Part shown: positions 19,874 to 28,928 of the stretch, in pieces
How positions within the stretch are numbered: the stretch's first letter is position 1
Layout of the letters: each line of letters begins with the position of its first letter
DNA from: CBDFMG01 sp965221205 [NCBI: bacterium]
GTDB taxonomy: Bacteria; SM23-31
Direction: 5' to 3'
DNA length: 64,000 bases
NCBI GenBank assembly: GCA_965221205.1
Contig: OZ244870.1
Coordinates: 744,001-808,000, forward strand
The notes under the pieces: generated by a model
What the model saw: only the letters and a program-made list of their open reading frames with translations
Told to the model about the DNA's origin: nothing
The model's database searches: none
Translations under genes and position numbers: made by a program

Positions 19874-20544
19874 AATTAAGCCTCCTTCATAGAATATATA
19901 CCTATAAACTTCTATATGACCCTTATTTAAGATGTGATATTCTTGGTCAAAGCGTAAGAGCCTATCGGTTGCTATGATATGTTCGATTTAAATGGTAAGA
20001 TATACATATGGCTTTTACAAGTGTTTTCTGCTCCGCTGAGCGCGCAGGGATCGTATCTCTTATATCACTCATATCCACAAGATATACCACGTATATAGTG
20101 GAGTTCTGTCAGACTGATTTTTTGTAATGTCTTGATTCTTTTTTTCAGGTGTGACTTTATCTATCATGCAAATTACTATCCCACCTTAAGCATTGTATAT
20201 ACCCTTAATTATTTTTCAGACACAAGAATGTACGTGTCGGAAGATACCTGATAACATTAAGGGACTCCTAACCGTGCTATGATGGGGTACGAGATATTGA
20301 ATGGAAATCTTTTGTTACATAGAATAGCATTGACAATATAGACAATATTCTTATAATCCATTGAGCAAGATAGGTTTGTGTCAATATTGTCAACGGATTT
20401 CAAGACATATACATTTATTTACACTTTAATAGATAAATATTAGTCTGTTTATATGAATCTATGGTGGGAATAGCAGTGGGAAATATTATAATGAAACATA
20501 ATTAACAAAATTATAAATTAGTCTAAGTTATTGTTATTACAATA
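19874..20544. other. Long intergenic region with an orphan consensus promoter
   Basis: About 670 bp with no gene. The only strong signal is the promoter and inverted repeat at 20330-20393 (separate entry). Confidence 0.5.
20330..20357 (+). promoter_or_regulatory. Consensus sigma-70 promoter with overlapping inverted repeat
   Basis: TTGACA (20330-20335), 16-bp spacer, TATAAT (20352-20357): both boxes match consensus exactly. TTGACAATATAGACA (20330-20344) is mirrored by TGTCAATATTGTCAA (20379-20393), with one mismatch, placing an inverted repeat across the -35 box and the early transcript. No gene follows on this strand. Confidence 0.5.
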
Positions 20545-21082
20545 TTAATGAAGTATTCTTCTGTTTTTATCAATCCAGTATCCCCACGGCACCAGAAGCC
20601 AAAGAAGAAGAGCGCTGTATGCAAGAGTTATCTCATTAGGAGGTGGTGGTGAAAAGACCTCCCTCAATGAGGATAGTCCAGATTGGTGAATTCCAGAGTC
20701 CGAATCCCATTACGATGTCAGAACCGGGATAGAGCGGGAGGTCAGGCCGGTGAGTAACCAAATCGAGAAGCCAGTGGCTCAAAACAGCGCCTGCAATGAT
20801 TAAAGCTCCCTGTAAAGACCGTTTTCGGAACAGATATATGCCACCGATAATACATCCCCAGAACATCACTCCCAATAAACTGTGAGTGTACGGATAATGA
20901 TAAAAATCGAGAGGAGTGACCTCTGTTATTCCGGGAGCAATCCGAACAGATTCAATGCCTGCAAGCAACATAATAGGCCAGATTAGATCAACTAATTGAA
21001 CTGCAATAAAAAGCGTGCCAAGAGAAATCCGGGATTCTCCTCTTTTAATAAAAAAAGCTGCGCTATAATGTCCTATAAACAT
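20545..21082 (-). pseudogene. Frameshifted multi-pass membrane protein
   Basis: The uninterrupted frame covers 148 codons (20636-21082) and ends FTTTS. The true C terminus continues in another frame: PNEITLAYSALLLW, then LLVPWGYWIDKNRR, to a stop at 20545. The break is in the ACCACCACCTCC run near 20640-20650. The protein has four or five hydrophobic segments and SHWLLDLVTHRPDLPLYPG, with HWLLD and THRPD resembling the YdjM-type 'metal-dependent hydrolase' membrane family. The start has a plausible site upstream. The tail sequence is duplicated at 14476. Confidence 0.65.
20558..20595 (-). repeat. 38-bp repeat, copy 2
   Basis: Exact match to 14476-14513; here it is part of the C-terminal coding sequence of the frameshifted membrane protein. 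Confidence 0.85.
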
Positions 21083-21320
21083 AGAGGGCCTCGTTTGGAT
21101 TTTGAGATATTAATTCCACATGCAAAAAATATCATTACAAGCGTTATTTCTCAATGAATTAACTTTAAAAATCTTGAATAGATATGGCGACCTACGAGTA
21201 AGTATTAACAAGATTAGACGAGCTTTGTTATTCAAGCATTGTCTGCTCGGCGGGCATAATATTTTCCGACCAATCGTTTTTCGGTACGTTTAATGACAGT
21301 AGAGACAAAATATGCATTCA

Positions 21321-21431
21321 TTATGTCGGAGCTATGTTGTAACTCGGTTGAAACTCGAGATCGATATCCGGAATTCCGATCTCCTGCACAATATCGACTA
21401 GTTTACGTTCTCGCACAAACCGGTAGCACAT
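21321..21431 (-). pseudogene. N-terminal relic of an SRAP (YedK/HMCES) peptidase
   Basis: A 36-codon frame too short for ordinary gene calling. It starts MCYRFVRERK and ends PSYNIAPT before a stop. SRAP proteins (DNA abasic-site crosslinkers, YedK/HMCES) begin MCGRF with the catalytic Cys2 and carry the conserved P-x-YNIAPTQ about 30 residues later, exactly this spacing. The rest of the about 200-residue protein is missing. It lies directly downstream of sppA on the same strand. Confidence 0.65.
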
Positions 21432-21443
21432 AGCGTTATTCGT

Positions 21444-23264
21444 TTACTGTGACATTTTGAGAATATTGTAATTGGGCGTTATCAGCACTGTATCTTCACT
21501 TTTTCCGGTAATCTGTTGCAAAATCTTGAGGGCAGGCTGCAGTGAACGGAACATATTAATAATTGATCCGGTCGTCTCTGTTCCAACAGTGGCTAAGCTC
21601 ATAAATGATTGTATCGACTCAATTAATGTCTTCGGTTTCGGAAACTGTTTGATATTGAGCGGGGCATTTTCTTCAAGATCGAGCGCTTCCCTAACCGATC
21701 TGAGCGCGGTAGGGTAGCCACCGAGTTCATCGACCAGACCAAGCACAAGGGCATCTTCTCCGGTCCATACACGCCCTTTTGCAATTTCTTTAACGCGTTC
21801 GATATTCATATCCCGTCCTTCGGCAACTTTTGTAGTGAAATCTGTGTAAATATTGTCGAGCCAGTCCTGATACCGTTCCCACTGTTCGGGTGTATAGTCG
21901 TGCAGACTTGACCATGCGGTAGCATTTTCCCCGGCATGAACTTCGTCCCAGGTAATTCCGAGCTTGCCAAAGAAATCGCGCATCAGAAGTTTCAGACTGA
22001 GAACACCGATCGAGCCGGTAATTGTTGCCGGCTGGGCAATGATCTTATCAGCCGGTATTGAAACAAAATACCCACCTGAAGCGGCTACGTTGCCCATGGA
22101 AATTATAACCGGTTTACCTGCTTCCCGTGTTTCGAGAATTTCGCGCCAAATAACATCTGAAGCAATATATCCCCCGCCGGGGCTGTCGACTCGGAAAAGT
22201 ACAGCTTTGACTTCTTCATTTTCTGTTGCTGACCGGAATGCCCTTGTAACGGTTGATGATCCCATAGTTGATGTCATCGAAAATGGATCGAAATCACTTG
22301 GTCCACGCTGGATTCCGCCGACTCCATAAATGAGTGCGACACCGGTACCTTCACTGTTTGGCCTTCCAGTAGTAGAAAGATATTTTGATGCAGAGAGATA
22401 CGATACGTCCTCACCAAACTGCTCTTCAACAGAATCAAATATTTCGTCACGGTAAGCAAGACGATCTACAAGTCCCGCTTGTTCAGCCTCATGACCAAGA
22501 AACGGTCCTTGATCAACAAGACTCCTGACAGCACGTTCAGTCAGTCCGCGTTGTTCCGCAATTCCTCTGATGAATTGGTCATACCGAGAATCAAGCAAGG
22601 TTTGAGCGGCTTCACGATGATGTTCGGTAAATTCTGTTTCGGTAAACATATTAAAGGCATTTTTATATTCATACCTTCTGTCACCACGAGGTACAATGCC
22701 AAGTTTATCGAACATGCCTTTTATAAACGGTGTCTCACTAATAAATCCGGTGAGGCCTACATCGCCGCTCGGTGCAAGATTAATCTCATCGAACGCGGTT
22801 GCTAAATAATACGACCCGTTCCCGGGCCCAGGCCCCCCGAATGTTTCAGAAAACACAACTGCTGGTTTACCTGATTCCCGGAAGGAAAGAACCGCATCTC
22901 GTATCTCCTGAATATGAGCCAGGCCGATCAGTCCTGTTCCTGCTTTGGCAAGGAGCGCAACAACCCGGTCATCATGTTTTGCCTGCTCGAGCGCATCGAC
23001 AACATCTTTTACCTCAATAGTTCCCTCCAATATTGCATCGGTAAAGGGATCATCCGGAATATATTCGATAAATGTCTGCTCGAGATTCAATTCGAGTACA
23101 GTATTGTCGGAAACCCTACCTGTATCAGGAAGAAACAGTAAACTAATGAAGCCAATAAAGACAGCAATAAAAGCGAAAATCGTCAGTGCACCGATAATGG
23201 CTAGAGATTTAACAAAAAAACTGTTTCCCTTTTTTTGTTCTGGATAATTAGGGCTTTCCATCAC
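21444..23264 (-). CDS. sppA: Signal peptide peptidase SppA (protease IV), long form
   Basis: 606 residues with one N-terminal transmembrane segment. SppA degrades signal-peptide remnants in the inner membrane using a Ser/Lys dyad. This is the double-domain form of the E. coli type (two ClpP-like halves). The catalytic Ser lies in MGNVAASGGYFVS in the second half; the general-base Lys is probably in RRYEYKNAFNMF in the first half. C-terminal conserved parts include GRVWTGEDALVLGLVDELGG. It is intact and preceded by AGGAGTC. The start is 128 bp from the next gene relic on the same strand. Confidence 0.9.
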   Translation of the reverse strand: MMESPNYPEQKKGNSFFVKSLAIIGALTIFAFIAVFIGFISLLFLPDTGRVSDNTVLELNLEQTFIEYIPDDPFTDAILEGTIEVKDVVDALEQAKHDDRVVALLAKAGTGLIGLAHIQEIRDAVLSFRESGKPAVVFSETFGGPGPGNGSYYLATAFDEINLAPSGDVGLTGFISETPFIKGMFDKLGIVPRGDRRYEYKNAFNMFTETEFTEHHREAAQTLLDSRYDQFIRGIAEQRGLTERAVRSLVDQGPFLGHEAEQAGLVDRLAYRDEIFDSVEEQFGEDVSYLSASKYLSTTGRPNSEGTGVALIYGVGGIQRGPSDFDPFSMTSTMGSSTVTRAFRSATENEEVKAVLFRVDSPGGGYIASDVIWREILETREAGKPVIISMGNVAASGGYFVSIPADKIIAQPATITGSIGVLSLKLLMRDFFGKLGITWDEVHAGENATAWSSLHDYTPEQWERYQDWLDNIYTDFTTKVAEGRDMNIERVKEIAKGRVWTGEDALVLGLVDELGGYPTALRSVREALDLEENAPLNIKQFPKPKTLIESIQSFMSLATVGTETTGSIINMFRSLQPALKILQQITGKSEDTVLITPNYNILKMSQ

Positions 23265-23303
23265 AAGACTCCTTACTGTTGGGAATGTCTATGAATTAAT
23301 ATT

Positions 23304-24391
23304 TTACGGTTGTTTGACTATTTTTCCGCCGATCATGACAAACCGGACATCTTCGACTACACGGATATTGTCAAGCGGATTACCCGGTACGGCGACGATA
23401 TCAGCTAACCGGCCTTCCTCAAGTATCCCTCTGTCGTCAACTCCGAGTAAATCTACCGCGTTGACCGTTGTTGTCCGAAATGCATCGAGATTAAGCGCTT
23501 CAACAAGATATGTGGTCGGAATAAGATATATGTGCCGTTTTCTTTCAAAACATTGATTTCTTCGTCATTCAGCATCGAACCATGCTCAATTGATGCGATA
23601 CCGGCACGGGAAGCTGTAATTATTCCTTCTGTTCCGTGCGCATGGGCAGCAACCTTAATTCCATGCCTGTTTGCTTCATCAACGATTGCCACCATTTCCT
23701 CTTCGGAATATTGCTGTGCACCGACCGGCCCTTCGAATGAGAGAACACCAGCAGTTGCGTTTAGTTTAATTACTTTTGTGCCATGTTTAATCTGATATCT
23801 GGCTGCTTTAATCACTTCATCAACACCGTCCGCCATGCCCTCTTCAAAACTTTGTTCAAGAACACCAGGTTTATATCCGGTAACATCACCATGGCCACCA
23901 GTGATACTGAGAGAATACCCAGCTGGAATAATACGCGGCCCAAGAATAGTACCCTTTTCAATTGCATGCATCAGGGAAACGTCGACAAAATCGTTCAATC
24001 CAACATTCCGGATCGTTGTGAAGCCGGCCATAAGTGTGATTTTAGCATATTTCACTCCATAAAGTGCAGCATCTGCAGCAGTTTCGGTAACGGAACGCAA
24101 TGCCAGATTACCACCTAATTGTGAGGTTATATGGGTATGCATGTCCATAAATCTTGGCAGGAGTGTCATATCACCGAGATCGATCCCTTCAGCACCTCTG
24201 GGAACACTTTCCCGTCCGGCGGAAACGATTCTGTCACCTTCAACGACGATTACAGGATCACGAATAACTTCACCTGACACAACATCTATCATTCTGTCTA
24301 CACGGATCGCAACGGTTTCCTGCGTATATGCAAGTTCTGGAATAATAAAAATAAGAGCAGCAACAAGGAAATAGAGAGCATGTTTTTTCAC
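23304..24391 (-). pseudogene. Broken imidazolonepropionase-like amidohydrolase
   Basis: Exported amidohydrolase (signal peptide ending LAYTQE) with HTHI metal motif (MDMHTHITSQ), the lysine segment KVIKLNATAG, and metal His in AAHAHG and SIEHGS. The first frame runs for 312 codons. Near 23540 the match moves to another frame (IPTTYLVEALNLDAF, then TTTVNAVDLLGVDDRGI to VKQP, stop at 23304). Between LNLDA and the C-terminal VNAVDLLG the usual stretch of several dozen residues is absent, including the GTDAG segment carrying the catalytic Asp. Both a frameshift and an internal deletion are therefore visible, and the product should be inactive. Confidence 0.8.
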
Positions 24392-24699
24392 GTAGATCTC
24401 CTAAATTCTACGAGTTATTCGATTCAGATGGAATGGTGTTAGTATGAGACTGAGGAGGACACATATATGTGTCATGGAACTCCAAATATACGGAATGGTG
24501 CCGCGTATGTCAAGAGTGAAGAGATTGAAGAATATAAGGTGAAATAGGTACGTGACTTCCAGTGATGCGGAACCGCAGTACCTGAGTTCGTATTATCCGG
24601 AACTTCGTCCCACGCAAAATACAGAGACTCGTCTTTGTCATTGCCAGTCAACCATATTATAATCGGATGTCCGTTATTAAATTGATTTATAACATGTTT
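24392..24699. other. Intergenic region with a perfect 16-bp palindrome
   Basis: Contains GACACATATATGTGTC (24458-24473) and, on the minus strand directly after the queC stop and in the same frame, about 74 open codons (24487-24699) with no recognised similarity. No clear terminator for queC was seen. Confidence 0.45.
24458..24473. promoter_or_regulatory. Perfect 16-bp palindrome (possible operator)
   Basis: GACACATATATGTGTC is a perfect palindrome about 70 bp upstream of the amidohydrolase relic start on the minus strand. A regulator-binding site is possible; no regulator is identified. Confidence 0.3.
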
Positions 24700-25410
24700 C
24701 TACATATAGGGGAGAGGATCGGCGACTCCTGCATTTTTGAAGGCACCGAGGCGGAGTACGCAGCTGTCACATTTACCGCACGCTTTTGTTGTATTTTGGT
24801 AGCATGACCAAGTGAGGTGGAGAGGGGCGTCGAGTTCAATACCCTTCAGGATTATATCCTTTTTCTTCAAGTCGATGACAGGTGTGATGATGCGGATGGA
24901 TGTTTCCGGTTTTGTACCGGATTCGATTAACGCTTCAAAGCGGTCGTAAAATTCTCTCCGGCAGTCAGGGTACCCCGAGCTGTCTTCAGATACCGCCCCG
25001 ACAAAAAGCGCAGATGCACCAGTCACCTCAGCCCATGAAACTGCTCCGGCAAGAAAATGAGCATTACGAAAAGGGACATAGGATGTTGGAATACCACGGT
25101 GATCCGGGTCAGCTTCAGATACCGGAATTGAAGAATCGGTCAAGCTCGAACCGCCGACCTGCTGAAGTGTGGGAATTCTACAGACAAATTTGTCAGAAAT
25201 ACCGTAATGGTCGGCAATCTCATGGAACGCCCGAAGCTCGCGTTCCTCTGCCCGCTGCCCATAAAGCGCATGGTATGCTGCAACCGTATAGTCCCGGCAA
25301 ACAAGTGCCAAGGTAACAAGGCTGTCCATACCACCGCTGACAAGTGCGATAGCGTGAGGTGGTGTATTCACTGCCTCAGAATTAACCGTGAAAAGTTGTT
25401 GGGAGTACAT
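24700..25410 (-). CDS. queC: 7-cyano-7-deazaguanine (preQ0) synthase QueC
   Basis: 236 residues. QueC converts 7-carboxy-7-deazaguanine to preQ0 with ATP and ammonia, in the queuosine/archaeosine pathway, in the cytoplasm. The PP-loop ATP-pyrophosphatase motif ALVSGGMDSLVTLAL lies at about residues 22-36. The C-terminal zinc site is CYQNTTKACGKCDSCVLRLG with the four expected Cys. Other family segments are present (VPFRNAHFLAGA, FVGAVSEDSSGYPDCR). Length is normal. No preQ1 riboswitch was seen upstream, and other queuosine genes are not adjacent. Confidence 0.93.
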   Translation of the reverse strand: MYSQQLFTVNSEAVNTPPHAIALVSGGMDSLVTLALVCRDYTVAAYHALYGQRAEERELRAFHEIADHYGISDKFVCRIPTLQQVGGSSLTDSSIPVSEADPDHRGIPTSYVPFRNAHFLAGAVSWAEVTGASALFVGAVSEDSSGYPDCRREFYDRFEALIESGTKPETSIRIITPVIDLKKKDIILKGIELDAPLHLTWSCYQNTTKACGKCDSCVLRLGAFKNAGVADPLPYM

Positions 25411-25603
25411 GCTTTACCACTGCCGAAAATAACCTTGTCTTTTTCAGTAAATGGGGTATAATGTGATCGTGTTTATTACTGCGCATGAAACGACCGATAT
25501 CTCAAAGTATTCGGCTTAAAAAAGTTTAGCAGGCTTCGGGGCCGATATCATCGGCTATTCACAAGAATACTAAGCAGATTGGTAATACTTGTAAAAACAG
25601 AAT

Positions 25604-25834
25604 CTATTCAATGATTTCCAGAACCATTTTTTTACCGCCTTTGGCACCAACAGCACTCAACAGAATTCTGAGAGCTTCAGCAGTTCTTCCGCTCTTCCCT
25701 ATGACCAGTCCAACTTCTTTTTTTGCAACTTTGAGTTTCATGATGTTCACACTATCACCGATAACTTCTGAGACCTCAACTTCTTCCGGAGTATCCACCA
25801 GATTTTTAGCTAATGTCTCTAAGAACTCTTTCAT
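25604..25834 (-). CDS. khpA: KH-domain RNA-binding protein KhpA (YlqC family)
   Basis: 76 residues, almost entirely a KH domain. KhpA binds RNA, often with KhpB, and is linked to cell-size and translation control in Gram-positives. The GxxG loop is seen in LVIGKSGRTAEALRILL, followed by the usual VGAKGGKKMVLEII ending. The start has GAAAGGAATG upstream. The common rpsP-khpA-rimM setting is absent; here the gene stands alone between queC and tRNA-Lys. Confidence 0.88.
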   Translation of the reverse strand: MKEFLETLAKNLVDTPEEVEVSEVIGDSVNIMKLKVAKKEVGLVIGKSGRTAEALRILLSAVGAKGGKKMVLEIIE

Positions 25835-25911
25835 TGCATTCCTTTCGTAAGGTTCTTAACACAACACTAATACGTTAATTAAATGAAATGATCAAAAAAT
25901 AAAGAATTTCT

Positions 25912-25957
25912 GCAATACGTGCAATACGTGAAGAGTTTTTGAGACTATTTGAGACTA
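25912..25957. repeat. Two adjacent short tandem duplications
   Basis: GCAATACGT is repeated head to tail (25912-25920, 25921-25929), and 8 nt later TTTGAGACTA is repeated head to tail (25938-25947, 25948-25957). Both are exact. They lie between khpA and tRNA-Lys. Confidence 0.7.
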
Positions 25958-26001
25958 ATCATACTTGTGTACAGACAATTGGCTGGATGTGTCTGCTATA
26001 G

Positions 26002-26074
26002 TGAGAGCGGAAGGAATCGAACCTTCGACCCACGGCTTAAAAGGCCGTTGCTCTACCAACTGAGCTACGCTCCC
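26002..26074 (-). tRNA. tRNA-Lys (anticodon TTT)
   Basis: Full cloverleaf of 73 nt: acceptor GGGAGCG/CGCTCTC (one G-U pair), D arm GCTC-AGTTGGTA-GAGC, anticodon arm ACGGC-CTTTTAA-GCCGT giving TTT, variable loop GGGTC, T arm GAAGG-TTCGATT-CCTTC, discriminator A. CCA is not encoded. It lies 50 bp downstream of purA on the same strand. Confidence 0.96.
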
Positions 26075-26124
26075 TGTCGAGAGCGTGTAATATACCAATA
26101 ATTTATTTTAAATCAACTCTTAAA

Positions 26125-27417
<1,293 letters not shown>

Positions 27418-27460
27418 TTATATAAAACATCCAATTAATAATCAAATTGAAAATATTTTT

Positions 27461-27523
27461 GTGTCAAAAAAATCCGGTCGATATGACCGGAATTACGGAG
27501 GATTTGCGAATGGCATTTGACAC
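27461..27523 (-). promoter_or_regulatory. purA leader: terminator-like hairpin inside an outer 8-bp stem
   Basis: On the purA strand the leader carries CCGGTC-atatc-GACCGG followed by A and seven T (a terminator shape, 27467-27490). The last three T residues extend into TTTGACAC (27461-27468), which is fully complementary to GTGTCAAA at 27516-27523. The U-tract can therefore be held in an outer stem. No gene lies upstream on this strand for the hairpin to terminate, so attenuation of purA is a plausible reading. Confidence 0.45.
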
Positions 27524-27540
27524 CTTCGTTGCTATGTGAA

Positions 27541-27569
27541 AATATAGTGAACAGGTACTGTTTTGTCAA
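27541..27569 (-). promoter_or_regulatory. purA promoter with operator-like palindrome in the spacer
   Basis: Minus strand TTGACA (27569-27564), 17-bp spacer, TATATT (27546-27541). The spacer contains AACAG-TAC-CTGTT, a perfect 5-bp inverted repeat between the -35 and -10 boxes, a classic place for repressor binding. It lies about 140 bp upstream of the purA ATG. Confidence 0.55.
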
Positions 27570-27763
27570 GTTAATTTTAATAGTCAGCACTAAGAAAAAC
27601 ACCCGTTTTACAGATTCTTAAATTTTGGTATAAGAGCAGAGGAGACATGCCGATGGAGAAATATTGAAAAATATTTTTTGTTATGCCTCCTGTCTTTCTT
27701 GCTTTTTACCTGCCAGTACAATATATTTTATCAAATAAAGCGCTTGATCTTGCTGGAGTGTTG

Positions 27764-28045
27764 ATGAGCGCCAACAGTATTACACTCATTCGAATCATGT
27801 TGTCGGTTGTTGTTGTCGTGATGTTCGGTATGAATTTCGCGTGGAGAATGGCGGCTGTTGTCTTGACGTTTATTGTGTTTCATATGGATTCTCTCAATGG
27901 GTATGTTGCCCTGAAGCTCGGAATCCTGCTGTTGTGCCTGATTGAGTATCCAAAAAATGGTATGACTATTGTGTTTGATAGACTGAGTATGCATGCGCAG
28001 AGTTTTTCCTTGATGGCATTGATAGTCCGAGTTTCCTTGCGCTAA
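27764..28045 (+). pseudogene. Degenerate CDP-alcohol phosphotransferase (PgsA-like) relic
   Basis: The ATG at 27764 has GGAG 5 nt upstream and opens SANSITLIRIMLSVVVVV, the N-terminal signature of phosphatidylglycerophosphate-synthase-type enzymes. The catalytic motif D-x2-DG-x2-AR reads HMDSLNGYVALKLG: the second Asp is Asn and the Arg is Leu. The G-x3-D-x3-D half and the remaining membrane helices are missing; the frame ends after 93 codons. It is inferred to be a decayed, inactive copy. Confidence 0.6.
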
Positions 28046-28047
28046 TT

Positions 28048-28070
28048 ATCGGCATCAAATGCCGATTCTT
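28048..28070 (+). terminator. Probable rho-independent terminator
   Basis: A perfect 8-bp stem ATCGGCAT-caa-ATGCCGAT is followed by TCTTT, 2 bp after the stop of the PgsA-like relic. The T-run is short. Confidence 0.5.
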
Positions 28071-28086
28071 TAACTGATAAAATTGG

Positions 28087-28187
28087 ACGGAAGTAGTATA
28101 GTATTGCATAAGAAGTATTTCGCAATAGTACAGAGTGTTACAAAATGGTGTGCCATTTTGTGATTGCAAATGTATCTGTACTTCCGT
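28087..28187 (+). promoter_or_regulatory. Structured element upstream of cobO
   Basis: A 9-bp closing stem (ACGGAAGTA 28087-28095 with TACTTCCGT 28179-28187) encloses two hairpins: TATTGC/GCAATA (28102-28127) and CAAAATGG-tgtg-CCATTTTG (28141-28160). ATTGC at 28163-28167 could compete for GCAAT of the first hairpin, and GTACAGA (28128-28134) for TCTGTAC (28175-28181), so two folds are possible. It lies 66 bp before cobO. No cobalamin-riboswitch B12 box was seen. It could equally be a small mobile palindromic element. Confidence 0.4.
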
Positions 28188-28253
28188 ACTTTTAATTACT
28201 ATTACCGTCCGTTTTTTGTGCACGGCAAACCTTAAATAGAATAACGACTCCTC

Positions 28254-28796
28254 ATGGAACATAAAAAAGACACAGGGCTGATACTCGTCTACACCGGCAA
28301 CGGTAAAGGGAAAACAACCGCAGCACTTGGCACCACAATCAGGGCAATCGGGTACGGTTGGAAAACATATATTCTGCAGTTCGTAAAAGGGAGCTGGCAT
28401 TACGGCGAAATGGACGGAATAAAAGCGTTGGAACCGGATGTTGTTATGGAGCGGATGGGTAGGGGTTTTTACAAAATCCTCGACGACAACCTGCCTGAGG
28501 AGGAGCACAAAAAAGCCGCTCGTGCAGCCTTGAAACATGCTCGAGATGTCATGAATTCCGGCGATTATCAGCTTGTTATTCTGGACGAATTGAACAATGC
28601 CGTCGATCTTGACTTACTGCAAATAGAAGATGTAATAGCACTTCTCAAAGAAAAACCCGGTAAACTCAATGTTATTATTACAGGCAGGAATGCGAAACCT
28701 GAATTGATAGAAATCGCTGATCTTGTTACGGAAATGAAGGAAATAAAGCACCCGTTTCAGCAGGGAATAAAAGCCCGAAAAGGGATAGACTATTAA
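28254..28796 (+). CDS. cobO: Cob(I)yrinic acid a,c-diamide adenosyltransferase
   Basis: 180 residues, BtuR/CobO/CobA family. It transfers the adenosyl group of ATP to cobalt in corrinoids, in the cytoplasm. The P-loop LVYTGNGKGKTTAALGT is at residues 11-27, followed by VYILQFVKG-like YILQFVKGSWHYGE and the Walker-B-like LVILDELNNAVDL. The C terminus has the family end TEMKEIKHPFQQGIKARKGIDY. Length is normal. No other cobalamin genes are adjacent, so it may serve corrinoid salvage. Confidence 0.92.
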   Translation: MEHKKDTGLILVYTGNGKGKTTAALGTTIRAIGYGWKTYILQFVKGSWHYGEMDGIKALEPDVVMERMGRGFYKILDDNLPEEEHKKAARAALKHARDVMNSGDYQLVILDELNNAVDLDLLQIEDVIALLKEKPGKLNVIITGRNAKPELIEIADLVTEMKEIKHPFQQGIKARKGIDY

Positions 28797-28928
28797 CACC
28801 CTGTCACATGGTAAAGAGGCAAATTTGGGTCGTGAAATATGTGTCTCAAATTGTTTGTATTTTGTTTGATACAGGATTTGCCTAACCAATAAGCGGGTGA
28901 ATATGCTCGCAGCAAAGGATGCGGTATA

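Noticed and set aside
22799-24374. Several plus-strand open frames over sppA and the amidohydrolase
   Set aside because: They are antisense frames of well-identified genes and have no family signature.
25411-25603. preQ1 riboswitch upstream of queC
   Set aside because: No preQ1-aptamer-like hairpin plus A-rich tail could be recognised.
28046-28253. Cobalamin riboswitch before cobO
   Set aside because: No B12-box-like sequence was found; the structure present has a different layout.
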